Origin: Arthrobacter bambusae
GTDB taxonomy: Bacteria; Actinomycetota; Actinomycetes; Actinomycetales; Micrococcaceae
Assembly: GCF_030812595.1 (NCBI RefSeq)
Contig: NZ_JAUSSZ010000007.1
Location: 124,001 to 188,000 of the forward strand
Length of the DNA: 64,000 nt
Direction of reading: 5' to 3'
Numbering within the stretch: the first letter of the stretch is position 1; each line of letters begins with the position of its first letter. Position numbers and translations under genes: made by a program. Below, one piece after another: positions 45,116-54,489 of the stretch. The notes beneath the pieces are model-generated. The model saw only the letters and a program-made list of their open reading frames with translations, ran no database searches and was not told where the DNA came from.

Positions 45116-46807
45116 ATGACCCAAACCGCCCTTCCCGGACTTGTCACCCCGCCCAAACTTCCGCAGGGAACACTCCGGATTGTGCCCCTTGGCGGGCTGG
45201 GGGAGATCGGCCGCAACATGGCCGTTTTCGAAATCAACGGCAAACTGCTGGTAGTCGACTGCGGCGTTCTCTTCCCTGAAGAGACCCAGCCGGGTGTCGA
45301 CCTTATCCTGCCAGATTTCTCGTACATCGAGGACAGGCTGGACGACGTAGTCGCCATCGTCCTGACGCACGGCCATGAAGACCATATCGGCGCTGTGCCG
45401 TACCTTCTGCGCCTGCGTCCGGACCTGCCATTGGTCGGTTCCCAGCTGACGCTTGCCCTGGTTGAGGCCAAACTCCAGGAACACCGGATCAAGCCGTACA
45501 CACTCACGGTTTCGGAACAGCAGGTGGAGCAGTTCGGACCCTTCGAATGCGAATTCGTTGCCGTCAACCACTCCATTCCGGATGCCTTGGCCGTCTTCAT
45601 CCGCACCGCCGGCGGCAATGTCCTGCACACGGGCGACTTCAAGATGGACCAGTTGCCCCTCGACGGCCGCATCACGGACCTGCGCCACTTCGGCCGCCTC
45701 GGCGAAGAAGGGGTGGACCTGTTCATGGCCGACTCCACCAACGCGGATGTCCCCGGCTTTACCACGGCGGAAAAGGAAATCGGTCCCACCCTGGACCGCT
45801 TGTTCGGCCAGGCCAAGAAGCGGATCATCGTCGCGTCCTTCTCCTCGCACGTCCACCGGGTGCAGCAAGTGCTCGACGCCGCCGCGAAGCACGGCCGCAA
45901 CGTCGCCTTCGTGGGCCGGTCCATGGTGCGCAACATGGCCATTGCCGCGAAACTGGGCTACCTTGACGTCCCGCCAGGCATCCTCGTGGACATCAAGAAC
46001 ATCGAGAACCTTCCGGACCACCGCGTGGTCCTGATGTCCACGGGCTCCCAGGGCGAACCCATGGCGGCGCTATCGCGGATGGCCAACGGGGACCACCGCG
46101 TGGTTGTGGGACAGGGCGATACCGTCATCCTGGCCTCGAGCCTCATCCCGGGCAACGAGAACGCGGTCTTCCGCATCATCAACGGGCTGCTAAAACTCGG
46201 CGCCGACGTCGTCCACAAGGGCAACGCCAAGGTGCACGTTTCCGGTCACGCCGCCGCGGGCGAACTACTTTACTGCTACAACATCCTCAAGCCCCTGAAC
46301 GCGATGCCCGTGCATGGCGAAACCCGTCACCTGATTGCCAACGGCAACCTGGCGGAGGAATCCGGCATTCCCTCTGATCGCGTGATCCTCAGCGACAACG
46401 GCACGGTCATTGACGTCAGGGACCACAAAGCCAACGTCGTGGGCCAGGTGGAAGTTGGCTTCGTGTATGTGGATGGCTCCAGCGTGGGGGAAATCACCGA
46501 CGCCGACCTCAAGGACCGCAGGATCCTTGGCGACGAGGGCTTCATCTCCGTTATCACCGTGATCAACCGGACCACCGGCAAGATCGTCTCGGGCCCGGAA
46601 ATCCACGCCCGCGGCGTAGCTGAGGACGATTCCGTCTTTGATGAGATCATCCCCAAGATCAACGCTGCCCTCGAAGACGCAGTGCTCCACCACGCTGACC
46701 ACACCAACCACCAGCTCCAGCAAGTGGTCCGTCGTGTGATCGGCACGTGGGTCAACCGCAAGCTTCGCCGGCGTCCCATGATCATCCCGTTGGTTCTGGA
46801 AGCGTAG
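45116..46807 (+). CDS. rnj: Ribonuclease J
   Basis: A 563-residue metallo-beta-lactamase/beta-CASP nuclease with 5'-3' exo- and endonuclease activity on RNA. Zinc ligands in VLTHGHEDHIGAVPYLL (about 84-100), TGDFKMDQ and ADSTNAD; the beta-CASP part has FSSHVHRVQQ and VHVSGHAAAGEL (about 370). ATG 45116, 28 bases after dapA. A strong terminator follows. Confidence 0.96.
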   Translation: MTQTALPGLVTPPKLPQGTLRIVPLGGLGEIGRNMAVFEINGKLLVVDCGVLFPEETQPGVDLILPDFSYIEDRLDDVVAIVLTHGHEDHIGAVPYLLRLRPDLPLVGSQLTLALVEAKLQEHRIKPYTLTVSEQQVEQFGPFECEFVAVNHSIPDALAVFIRTAGGNVLHTGDFKMDQLPLDGRITDLRHFGRLGEEGVDLFMADSTNADVPGFTTAEKEIGPTLDRLFGQAKKRIIVASFSSHVHRVQQVLDAAAKHGRNVAFVGRSMVRNMAIAAKLGYLDVPPGILVDIKNIENLPDHRVVLMSTGSQGEPMAALSRMANGDHRVVVGQGDTVILASSLIPGNENAVFRIINGLLKLGADVVHKGNAKVHVSGHAAAGELLYCYNILKPLNAMPVHGETRHLIANGNLAEESGIPSDRVILSDNGTVIDVRDHKANVVGQVEVGFVYVDGSSVGEITDADLKDRRILGDEGFISVITVINRTTGKIVSGPEIHARGVAEDDSVFDEIIPKINAALEDAVLHHADHTNHQLQQVVRRVIGTWVNRKLRRRPMIIPLVLEA

Positions 46808-46817
46808 CCCCAGTCCG

Positions 46818-46856
46818 CGAGAGGCCCGGTTCCGATGAACCGGGCCTCTCGTGTTT
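46818..46856 (+). terminator. Intrinsic terminator of rnj
   Basis: CGAGAGGCCCGGTTC (46818-46832), loop CGAT, and the exact complement GAACCGGGCCTCTCG (46837-46851), followed by TGTTT. Confidence 0.9.
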
Positions 46857-46969
46857 CAGGGGCCGGCTCGCCGAGAGGCAAGCCGCAGATCGTTCAACAA
46901 GGGCAACATGGTTCCTCAGCGCCCCTGAAATCCGCGGGTTTCCGGCCGGCTTGGGGTAGCGTGGCCGAT

Positions 46970-49828
46970 ATGGCGACTCGTACTACCTCCGCGCCTAGAG
47001 GCAGCTCCAATAGCAAACCCGCCGGGGCAGGTTCACGCCCGGGCAGCGGCCGGACCCAGGCTAAGACCGGCAGGAGCAGTACAGGCACGGCCCGCGGCAA
47101 GCAGGCCGCCGTCGTCGAACCCCAACAGCCGTGGATCCTGCGCGCGCTTGCCGGTGCCTGGCTGGGAATCGGGCACGTCGTGGGTGCGGGTATCCGCCGG
47201 ATCGGCTATGACGTCAGTGACCTTGATCCCGCGGACCGCCGGGACGGCGCCGCGCTTTTCAACCTGGCGCTCGGTGTCTTCATCGCAACCTTCGCGTGGT
47301 GGGGCTTCAAAGGGTGGTTCCCGGATGTTGTCTACAGCATCGTCAACGGAACATTCGGCTGGGTGTCCCTGCTTCTGCCGCTCATGCTTTTCGTCTGCGC
47401 GTTCCGGCTTTTCCGGCAGCCGTGGGATGGCCGTGGCAACAACCGCGTAGGCATCGGATTCCTGATCATGGCGTTCGCCGGCACCGGCTTGGCCCACATC
47501 ATCGGGGGGCAGCCGACTGTCGCCGATGGCTTCGAGGGCCTCCGGCGCGCCGGCGGGATGCTCGGTTTCCTCGCTGCCTCGCCCCTTGCCGCCATCCACC
47601 CTGTTGTCCCCATCATGGTCTATGGCGCCTTGGCGTTCGTCTCCCTCTTGATAGTCACGGCCACGCCTTTCGGCGCCATTCCCCGGCGTATCCGCGGCGC
47701 GTACGAGCACCTCATGGGCGTCGACCTGGTGGACGCCGACGCGCCTCGCGGCGATTCCCATGACCGCAGCTACCTCTACGAAAACGAGGCGGCCGCCGAA
47801 CCGAAGAAGAGGCGCCGCAAACGCTTGTTCGGCAAGGACCACGGCGACGACCCCACCATTGACGGCTATGTCGGCGACGAGGCCTTCGAACACGCGATCG
47901 TCGACGACGACGTCCCTCCCGCGAAGGGCGTCCCGTCCGTCCCGCCCGGCGTGCGCAGGCCGACCCAGGCCGAAATCGCCGTCGAGAAGATCAAAGCCGC
48001 CCAGGGACTGGGAAGCCCGAAGCCGGTTGCTGACAACGCCACCGAAGCGATCCCGATGGTCCCCCCGGCCGCTCCGCCGGCTACTGTGCCGTCGACGCCG
48101 GTCAGCCCGCCACCGCCGCCCACGCCCATCCCGCAGCGCACCGAACAACTTTCCCTCGCCGGCGACGTTACCTACACCCTGCCGTCCTCGGACAACCTGA
48201 CTCCGGGGTCCATCCCGAAGGAGCGCACGGAAGCGAACGACGCCGTCGTGGCCGCCCTCACGGACACGATGCAGCAGTTCAACGTCGACGCCACTGTCAC
48301 CGGCTTCAGCCGTGGCCCCACCGTGACCCGCTACGAGATCGAACTTGCTCCCGGCACCAAAGTAGAGCGCGTCACGGCCTTGTCCAAGAACATCTCCTAT
48401 GCCGTGGCATCGAGTGATGTCCGTATCCTCAGCCCCATCCCGGGCAAGTCGGCCATCGGCATCGAGATTCCCAACACGGACCGCGAGACCGTGTCCCTCG
48501 GCGACGTCCTGCGCAGCCAGAACGCAAGGCGGACGGACCACCCCATGGTGATGGGCGTCGGCAAGGACGTCGAGGGCGGCTACGTCGTCGCCAACCTCGC
48601 CAAGATGCCGCACCTGCTCGTCGCCGGTGCTACGGGTGCCGGTAAGTCGTCGTTCGTGAACTCCATGATCACGTCGATCCTGATGCGGGCAACACCCGAT
48701 GAGGTCCGCATGGTCATGGTGGATCCCAAGCGTGTTGAACTGACCGCGTATGAAGGTGTTCCGCACCTCATCACGCCCATCATCACCAACCCCAAGAAAG
48801 CCGCCGAGGCGCTCCAGTGGGTTGTCCGTGAAATGGACGCCCGCTACGACGACCTCGCGAACTACGGCTTCAAGCACATCGACGACTTCAACAAGGCCGT
48901 CCGCGCCGGCAAGGTCACTCCGCCGGTGGACTCCAAACGCGTGATCAAGCCGTACCCGTACTTGCTGGTGATTGTGGACGAGCTTGCCGACCTCATGATG
49001 GTGGCCCCGCGCGACGTCGAAGACTCGATTGTCCGCATCACCCAGCTGGCCCGTGCTGCGGGCATCCACCTGGTCCTGGCCACCCAGCGCCCTTCCGTTG
49101 ATGTCGTCACCGGCCTCATCAAGGCGAACGTCCCCTCGCGCATGGCGTTCGCTACCTCGTCCGTCACGGACTCGCGCGTGGTCCTGGACCAGCCGGGTGC
49201 GGAGAAACTCATTGGCCAGGGTGACGCGCTCTTCCTGCCGATGGGCGCCTCCAAGGCGATGCGCGTGCAGGGCGCCTGGGTCAGCGAGTCCGAAATCCAC
49301 CGGGTGGTGGAGCACGTCAAGGGCCAGCTCAAGGCCGTCTACCGTGACGATGTCGCCCCCGAGGCGCAGAAGAAGCAGATCGACGACGACATCGGAGACG
49401 ATCTCGAAGTCCTGCTCCAGGCCACCGAGCTCGTCGTCACCACCCAGTTCGGTTCGACGTCGATGCTGCAGCGCAAGCTCCGCGTCGGCTTCGCCAAGGC
49501 CGGCCGCCTCATGGACCTGCTGGAGTCGCGGGGCGTCGTGGGCCCGTCCGAGGGTTCCAAAGCCCGCGACGTGCTGGTCAAGCCGGACGACCTCGCTCCC
49601 GTGCTGGCAGCCATGAAGGGCCAGGAGGCTCCGGCTGCGCCGGACGCGCACACGGCCGCCCTGAGTGAGAACGCGAACGCGAACATCGCCGTCGGAGGCT
49701 ACGCGGAGGACCTCGTGGCCGCTGATCTCGAGAACCGCAAGCAGGCCACGAACTACTACGACGGAGCGGATAGCCCCGACGACGAGGACGACGGCGGCGA
49801 AGACGCCTGGGCGCTGACCGGACGGTAG
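46970..49828 (+). CDS. ftsK: DNA translocase FtsK
   Basis: A 952-residue septal DNA pump acting in chromosome segregation. ATG 46970 (MATRTTSAPRGSS); GTG 46961 is possible. A basic Ser/Ala-rich N-terminus is followed by about four membrane segments (about 95-240), a Pro-rich linker (to about 400), and the motor: GATGAGKSSFVNSM (Walker A, about 552), LLVIVDELADLMM (Walker B, about 665) and ATQRPSVDVVTGLIKANVPS. The C-terminal gamma domain (about 860-930) binds KOPS-like sites (STSMLQRKLRVGFAKAGRLM). Confidence 0.95.
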   Translation: MATRTTSAPRGSSNSKPAGAGSRPGSGRTQAKTGRSSTGTARGKQAAVVEPQQPWILRALAGAWLGIGHVVGAGIRRIGYDVSDLDPADRRDGAALFNLALGVFIATFAWWGFKGWFPDVVYSIVNGTFGWVSLLLPLMLFVCAFRLFRQPWDGRGNNRVGIGFLIMAFAGTGLAHIIGGQPTVADGFEGLRRAGGMLGFLAASPLAAIHPVVPIMVYGALAFVSLLIVTATPFGAIPRRIRGAYEHLMGVDLVDADAPRGDSHDRSYLYENEAAAEPKKRRRKRLFGKDHGDDPTIDGYVGDEAFEHAIVDDDVPPAKGVPSVPPGVRRPTQAEIAVEKIKAAQGLGSPKPVADNATEAIPMVPPAAPPATVPSTPVSPPPPPTPIPQRTEQLSLAGDVTYTLPSSDNLTPGSIPKERTEANDAVVAALTDTMQQFNVDATVTGFSRGPTVTRYEIELAPGTKVERVTALSKNISYAVASSDVRILSPIPGKSAIGIEIPNTDRETVSLGDVLRSQNARRTDHPMVMGVGKDVEGGYVVANLAKMPHLLVAGATGAGKSSFVNSMITSILMRATPDEVRMVMVDPKRVELTAYEGVPHLITPIITNPKKAAEALQWVVREMDARYDDLANYGFKHIDDFNKAVRAGKVTPPVDSKRVIKPYPYLLVIVDELADLMMVAPRDVEDSIVRITQLARAAGIHLVLATQRPSVDVVTGLIKANVPSRMAFATSSVTDSRVVLDQPGAEKLIGQGDALFLPMGASKAMRVQGAWVSESEIHRVVEHVKGQLKAVYRDDVAPEAQKKQIDDDIGDDLEVLLQATELVVTTQFGSTSMLQRKLRVGFAKAGRLMDLLESRGVVGPSEGSKARDVLVKPDDLAPVLAAMKGQEAPAAPDAHTAALSENANANIAVGGYAEDLVAADLENRKQATNYYDGADSPDDEDDGGEDAWALTGR

Positions 49829-49837
49829 CCTAGAGGG

Positions 49838-50440
49838 GTGACTACATCCGAGGGCAGCAAAGCCAGTTCCAGCAGCTCCGATATCTGGAACCTGCCAAAC
49901 ATCCTGACGATGCTCCGGATTGTCCTGGTTCCGTTCTTCGTCTGGTTCCTTCTGGAGGACAACAGCCGCCACGGTATCTGGCGCTGGGCCGCCGTGGTTG
50001 CCTTCGCGGTGGCGATCTACACGGACAAGCTCGACGGCGACATCGCGCGGAGCCGCAACCTGGTCACCAACTTCGGCAAGATCGCGGACCCCATTGCCGA
50101 CAAGTTGCTCATCGGCTCGGCACTCGTTCTCCTGTCGGCACTGGGGGAGCTCCCGTGGTGGATCACCATCCTGATCCTGGTGCGCGAATGGGGAATCACC
50201 GCTTTGCGCTTCTTTGTCATCCGCTACGGCGTGATGCCGGCCTCGCGCGGCGGCAAGCTCAAGACTGCCGTCCAGACTGTCGCGATCTTCTTCTACATCC
50301 TGCCGCTGAATTCTTTCGCGCCATGGCTCGTCAGCGTGGCCTTCCTGGTGATGATCGTCGCCCTCGTCATCACGGTGTGGACCGGCGTCGAATACGTGAT
50401 TCAGGCCGCAAAACTCCGTGCGGCAGGGAAGCGGGCATGA
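49838..50440 (+). CDS. pgsA: CDP-diacylglycerol-glycerol-3-phosphate 3-phosphatidyltransferase
   Basis: A 200-residue membrane enzyme of phosphatidylglycerol synthesis. The CDP-alcohol phosphotransferase motif is present: TDKLDGDIARSRNLVTNFGK followed by IADPIADK (D-x2-D-G-x2-A-R-x8-G-x3-D-x3-D, about 64-90). Four or more membrane segments. GTG 49838; nine bases after ftsK. Confidence 0.93.
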   Translation: MTTSEGSKASSSSSDIWNLPNILTMLRIVLVPFFVWFLLEDNSRHGIWRWAAVVAFAVAIYTDKLDGDIARSRNLVTNFGKIADPIADKLLIGSALVLLSALGELPWWITILILVREWGITALRFFVIRYGVMPASRGGKLKTAVQTVAIFFYILPLNSFAPWLVSVAFLVMIVALVITVWTGVEYVIQAAKLRAAGKRA

Positions 50441-50940
50441 GCCGTACCGCTGGGGAGGCTGCGGCGGCCGCCGTCGCCCTCGCCATCGAGCGGGGCATCA
50501 CCGTCGCTACCGCGGAATCCCTGACCGCCGGGCTGGTTGCCGCCACCCTCGCCGATACTCCGGGGGCGTCGGGCATGCTCCAGGGCGGGGTCGTCGCTTA
50601 TCAGAACGCGGTCAAAGCCGGAATACTGGGGGTGCCCGAAGAGCTGCTTTCCGCCGTCGGATCGGTCGACGCCGAAGTCGCGGCGGCAATGGCCGACGGC
50701 GCCCGGCGCGCGTGCGGGGCCGACGTCGGGGTCTCCACTACCGGGGTTGCGGGGCCCTTGCCGCACGACGGGAAGCCGGTTGGCACCGTGTTCATCGGCG
50801 TCGCGACATCAGGCGGGGCTGCCGCCCATGCCTACAGCTTCGAGGGAGACCGGCCGGGTATCCGTGCGCAAGCCACCGTGGCAGCCTTGGAGCGCTTGTT
50901 GGAGTACCTTGTCCAAGCCGACCTACCACACGTAAAGTAG
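50437..50940 (+). CDS. cinA: CinA-like nicotinamide-nucleotide amidohydrolase
   Basis: A 167-residue single-domain protein equivalent to the CinA C-terminal/PncC domain, which deamidates NMN. Landmarks: TVATAESLTAGLVAATLADTPGASG (part: ESLTAGLVAATLADTPGASG, about 26-45), GGVVAYQNAVKAGILGV and VSTTGVAGPLPHDGKPVGTV. ATG 50437 overlaps the pgsA stop (ATGA). Confidence 0.92.
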   Translation: MSRTAGEAAAAAVALAIERGITVATAESLTAGLVAATLADTPGASGMLQGGVVAYQNAVKAGILGVPEELLSAVGSVDAEVAAAMADGARRACGADVGVSTTGVAGPLPHDGKPVGTVFIGVATSGGAAAHAYSFEGDRPGIRAQATVAALERLLEYLVQADLPHVK

Positions 50941-51165
50941 CCGGGAACAAAAAGAGCGGCCCAATAGTTGTTACATTGTGTCGCCCCGGAACGGCCGGGG
51001 CGCCTAGGATGTAGAAAACGACCGGTACACCGGGAAGGTGAACCGGACTCACGAGGGAGCAAGGCGATACAGATGGTTAAGCAGCCCGTATCCGTAAACG
51101 GCGTTGTCCGCTGGAAGGATGTGGGCTTGGCCGAGAAGGCACCGAGCGAACAGAAGGAGCGCAAA

Positions 51166-51525
51166 ATGGTTGTACTGCGTCACGAGATCGGTGATGTCCT
51201 GCGCGATGTCCGTCAGCGCCAGGGCCGTACGCTCCGCGAAGTCTCGCACAGCGCCCGCGTTTCCCTTGGCTACCTGAGCGAAGTTGAGCGTGGCCAGAAG
51301 GAAGCATCCTCAGAGTTGTTGTCCTCGATCTGCTCAGCCTTGGACGTTCCGCTGTCCGGGATGCTCCGCGAAGTCAGCGACAGGGTTGCAGTCGCCGAAG
51401 GCGTGGCTGTTCCGGATACTGTCCCGCAGGAATTCGCCCAGCGTTACGGCCGCGATCTCGACCGCGAGCTCAGGGCGGAACTGAACGACGATTTCACCCA
51501 GGGCATGCTCTCGGGAGCCCGCTAG
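51166..51525 (+). CDS. XRE-family regulator, ClgR-like
   Basis: A 119-residue protein. ATG 51166 ([14 protein letters not shown]) follows GAAGGAGCG; the frame is open to ATG 51073, but that start lacks a good ribosome-binding site. The HTH spans about 8-62: [40 protein letters not shown]. Sequence and C-terminal tail resemble ClgR, activator of clp protease genes in actinobacteria. The 225 bases upstream include a GC-rich hairpin (50982-51002). Role inferred from homology. Confidence 0.85.
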   Translation: MVVLRHEIGDVLRDVRQRQGRTLREVSHSARVSLGYLSEVERGQKEASSELLSSICSALDVPLSGMLREVSDRVAVAEGVAVPDTVPQEFAQRYGRDLDRELRAELNDDFTQGMLSGAR

Positions 51526-51557
51526 GCGGACCAACCCCGGCAAAGAAAACCCCGGCA

Positions 51558-51600
51558 AAGAAGGAGGACCTCCGATTGGAGGTCCTCCTTCTTGTGTTTG
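51558..51600. terminator. Bidirectional terminator between the ClgR-like and MarR genes
   Basis: AAGAAGGAGGACCTCC (51558-51573), loop GATT, complement GGAGGTCCTCCTTCTT (51578-51593), then GTGTTTG. It lies between convergent genes and could serve both strands. Confidence 0.85.
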
Positions 51601-51625
51601 TGTCTGTGTCTATCGCTTCGTGGGG

Positions 51626-52132
51626 TCAGTCCTTGCCGATTCCTTCGCCGTAGGCGACGTTGAGCCGCTCAATGTATTCCGCCAGCGTCTGGATTTCTTC
51701 CAGCGGCCACTCGCCGAGGCGTTCCCGGAATACCTGCCGGCGTGCGTCCTGGACCTGGTGCATCTTTTCTTCGCCCTTGGGGGTGAGCCTGATCGATTGT
51801 GCGCGGCCATCTTGGGGGTCGGCCTCTTTGTAGACCATGCCGATGCTCTCCAGGAATGCGATCTGGCGGCTCACCGATGGCTTCCCGACGCCGATGCACG
51901 AGGCGAGCTCCGTCAGGCGAATGGGACCCTCCGTCCGAATGATCGACATCAGTCCGTAAGCGGCTGGTTCCATATCGGGATGGACCTGGCGGGATAACTG
52001 GTGGGACAGCGAGCGTGCGCGTCGCCAGAACATGCTCAGCTGGTGTTCCACCTGCCGGAGGGCGGCGTCGACGTTGTCGCCTGCCTCCACCATCTCAGGT
52101 GCGTCGTCGGGAGTGTTGCTCATGACAACCAT
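51626..52132 (-). CDS. MarR-family transcriptional regulator
   Basis: A 168-residue winged-helix regulator. ATG 52132 has GGGAG about 10 bases upstream; ATG 52123 is three codons later. The winged helix spans about 65-130: IRLTELASCIGVGKPSVSRQ, FLESIGMVYKEADPQDGRAQSIRLTPKG (in part: YKEADPQDGRAQSIRLTPKG). Targets and ligand unknown. Divergent from the DUF3046 gene. Confidence 0.9.
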   Translation of the reverse strand: MVVMSNTPDDAPEMVEAGDNVDAALRQVEHQLSMFWRRARSLSHQLSRQVHPDMEPAAYGLMSIIRTEGPIRLTELASCIGVGKPSVSRQIAFLESIGMVYKEADPQDGRAQSIRLTPKGEEKMHQVQDARRQVFRERLGEWPLEEIQTLAEYIERLNVAYGEGIGKD

Positions 52133-52164
52133 TCTAGAGTCAGCTCCCATGAGAGACTCTATTG

Positions 52165-52404
52165 GTGCGGATCAGTGACTTCTGGCGGCTGATGGACGAT
52201 GAATTCGGGGCTGGCTACTCCCGGGTCCTCAGCAGTTCCCTTGTATTGGCCGGCGTCGGAGGACGTACGGCAGATGACGCCTTGGCGGCGGGCTACAACC
52301 CCCGCGACGTCTGGCTTGCCTTGTGCGATGTCCAGGACGTTCCTCCGGAGCGACGGCTAGGCAGGGACATCAAGCCCTCCGACAAGGGCTCAGGGACGTT
52401 CTGA
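52165..52404 (+). CDS. DUF3046 protein
   Basis: A 79-residue protein; GTG 52165 (VRISDFWRLMDDEFG) matches the family's usual start, better than TTG 52162. Conserved WLALCDVQDVPPERRLGRD near the end. DUF3046 genes commonly precede recA in actinobacteria. Function unknown. Confidence 0.88.
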   Translation: MRISDFWRLMDDEFGAGYSRVLSSSLVLAGVGGRTADDALAAGYNPRDVWLALCDVQDVPPERRLGRDIKPSDKGSGTF

Positions 52405-52439
52405 ATTCCGGTTCCCGGCGGACACGCCCGCAAGGCTGT

Positions 52440-52455
52440 TCGAATATCTGTTCGG
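52440..52455. promoter_or_regulatory. LexA box in the recA promoter region
   Basis: TCGAATATCTGTTCGG (52440-52455) differs at two positions from TCGAAC-N4-GTTCGA and shares 14 of 16 bases with the box at 43699. It lies about 190 bases upstream of recA, leaving space for a second promoter. Confidence 0.75.
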
Positions 52456-52556
52456 ATGAGGCTATGCTCCTTTCAGAGGAAAATTGACCCTAACGGACCG
52501 GTTTTCGCCTTATTCGAGTCCTGTGGTTATCCACATAGACGACGTCGCACGCAATA

Positions 52557-52579
52557 TTGTCGGCAGCTCGTACTAGCGT
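52557..52579 (+). promoter_or_regulatory. PafBC-type (RecA-NDp) promoter of recA
   Basis: TTGTCGGCA (52557-52565), 8 bases, then TAGCGT (52574-52579): this fits the LexA-independent DNA-damage promoter pattern tTGTCRGTg-N8-TAnnnT described in mycobacteria and dependent on PafBC. It lies 66 bases before the recA ATG. Confidence 0.65.
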
Positions 52580-52644
52580 CGGATGAGACAGGAAAGCGGC
52601 CGCTCAGGCCAGTCCACAGCGAGAAAGCATCAGAGGTGTGAACC

Positions 52645-53691
52645 ATGGCGGCAAATCAGGATCGTGAGAAGGCGCTCGAGGCAGCGCTTGCCCAGATCGA
52701 CAAGCAATTCGGCAAGGGCTCGGTCATGCGCCTCGGAGACGAAGTCCGGGCGCCGATCGAGGTTATCCCGACCGGCTCCATCGCCTTGGACGTCGCTCTT
52801 GGCATTGGTGGTTTGCCTCGTGGCCGTGTCGTCGAAATTTACGGTCCTGAATCCTCCGGTAAGACCACCGTCGCGCTTCACGCCGTGGCCAACGCCCAGC
52901 GCCAGGGCGGCATTGCGGCCTTCATCGACGCCGAGCACGCCCTCGATCCCGAGTACGCGGCGAAATTGGGTGTCGATACCGATGCCCTCTTGGTTTCGCA
53001 GCCGGATACCGGTGAGCAGGCGCTTGAGATCATGGACATGCTGGTCGGCTCGGGGTCCCTGGACATTGTCGTAATCGACTCCGTCGCCGCGTTGGTTCCC
53101 CGCGCTGAAATCGAAGGCGAAATGGGTGACTCCCACGTCGGCCTGCAGGCCCGCCTGATGAGCCAGGCCCTGCGTAAGATCACCGGCCGGCTGAGCCAAA
53201 CGAAGACCACAGCTATCTTCATCAACCAGCTCCGCGAGAAGATCGGCGTTTTCTTCGGCTCCCCGGAAACCACTACCGGTGGTAAGGCCCTGAAGTTCTA
53301 CGCCTCCATCCGCATCGACGTCCGGCGCATCCAGACCCTGAAGGAAGGCGCGGATTCGGTAGGTAACCGCACCAAGGCCAAGATCGTCAAAAACAAGATG
53401 GCTCCGCCCTTCAAGGTCGCTGAGTTCGACATCATCTACGGCCAGGGCATTTCCCGTGAGGGCGGCATTATCGACATGGGCGTCGAGCACGGCATCATCA
53501 AGAAGTCCGGTTCATGGTTCACCTATGACGGTGACCAGCTGGGACAGGGCATGGAGAACTCCCGCCGCTTCCTTCGGGACAACCCGGAGCTGGCCGCGGA
53601 CCTCGAGCGGCTCATCAAGGAAAAGCTTGGCGTCGGAGTCAAGCCTGCCGAAGCCGAGGCCTCGCCAAAGCTGAAGGCCGTTGACGGCTAG
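52645..53691 (+). CDS. recA: Recombinase RecA
   Basis: A 348-residue DNA-dependent ATPase for strand exchange and SOS induction. ATG 52645 after AGAGGTG. Walker [17 protein letters not shown] (about 70-85), Walker [18 protein letters not shown], loop L2 in [22 protein letters not shown] (part: [20 protein letters not shown]). No intein, full length. The 240 bases upstream carry a LexA box, a PafBC-type promoter and a TTATCCACA DnaA box (52527-52535). Confidence 0.98.
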   Translation: MAANQDREKALEAALAQIDKQFGKGSVMRLGDEVRAPIEVIPTGSIALDVALGIGGLPRGRVVEIYGPESSGKTTVALHAVANAQRQGGIAAFIDAEHALDPEYAAKLGVDTDALLVSQPDTGEQALEIMDMLVGSGSLDIVVIDSVAALVPRAEIEGEMGDSHVGLQARLMSQALRKITGRLSQTKTTAIFINQLREKIGVFFGSPETTTGGKALKFYASIRIDVRRIQTLKEGADSVGNRTKAKIVKNKMAPPFKVAEFDIIYGQGISREGGIIDMGVEHGIIKKSGSWFTYDGDQLGQGMENSRRFLRDNPELAADLERLIKEKLGVGVKPAEAEASPKLKAVDG

Positions 53692-54361
53692 GCGTCTGGG
53701 CTCCTCCCGGTCCTCAAGTGCTTCCCGTTCTTCGGGCCGTACTCCAGCTTCGGAATCCGGAGAGGCCGGCCGGTCTTGGGGTCCGTCTGCGGATTCCTCC
53801 GTGGCGGCTGACCCCGAGGCCACTCCGGAATCGGTAGCGCGGGCCATTGTGCTCCGCCAACTGACCAACTCGCCCAAGAGCAGGCTTCAGCTCGCGCGCA
53901 AGCTAGCTGAGCGGAACGTGCCGGAAGATGTGGCCGAAGCCGTGTTGGACCGTTTCGAGGAAGTCCGGCTCATCGACGACGCCGACTTCGCCGAGATGTG
54001 GGTGCGCAGCCGTGCGCAGTCGCGGAAACTGGCCCGGGGTGCCTTGAGGCGTGAATTGGCGGACAAGGGAATCGACCCCGAAACGGCGGAGCAGGCGCTG
54101 GCGCAAGTAAGCGATGACGATGAGCGAAACGCGGCCAGGGAGTTGGTCGCCCGCCGTTTGAGGTCCGGCACGGATCTTTCCGACAGGACCGAGCGTGACA
54201 GGCAGACCCGCCGGCTCGCGTCGATGCTTGCCCGCAAGGGCTACCAGCCATCGGCGGCCTTCGCGATCGTTTGTGAGGTGCTGGACGAAACCTTGGCGGG
54301 GGAGTCAGAAGCGCGCAACGCATGGGAAAGCGCCGGTCCTGAAGTGGACGACATCGGCTAG
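53681..54361 (+). CDS. recX: Regulatory protein RecX
   Basis: A 226-residue RecA modulator overlapping the end of recA by 11 bases (TTG 53681). The first 50 residues are a disordered Ser/Ala-rich extension and the start may lie later. The RecX helical repeats are at about 55-215: [56 protein letters not shown]. It inhibits RecA filament extension in other bacteria. Confidence 0.92.
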   Translation: MTARRLGSSRSSSASRSSGRTPASESGEAGRSWGPSADSSVAADPEATPESVARAIVLRQLTNSPKSRLQLARKLAERNVPEDVAEAVLDRFEEVRLIDDADFAEMWVRSRAQSRKLARGALRRELADKGIDPETAEQALAQVSDDDERNAARELVARRLRSGTDLSDRTERDRQTRRLASMLARKGYQPSAAFAIVCEVLDETLAGESEARNAWESAGPEVDDIG

Positions 54362-54489
54362 CCGGTGTTGCGTGGAAACTGAGAGCTTCCTGTGAGTATT
54401 GCCCGCGGCGGTCGGGTTGGCGCGGTTCTTGAGGGTCGTCGGCTATGGTTCTGGACTAGTGTTCCGAGTCGGAAAGCAGGTCAGGTCCA

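Noticed and set aside
47033..49972. A 979-codon leftward frame antisense to ftsK
   Set aside because: Same reason: antisense shadow of ftsK without any known domain.
52456..52641. A 61-codon frame in the recA upstream region
   Set aside because: It overlaps the promoter elements of recA and has no recognisable features.
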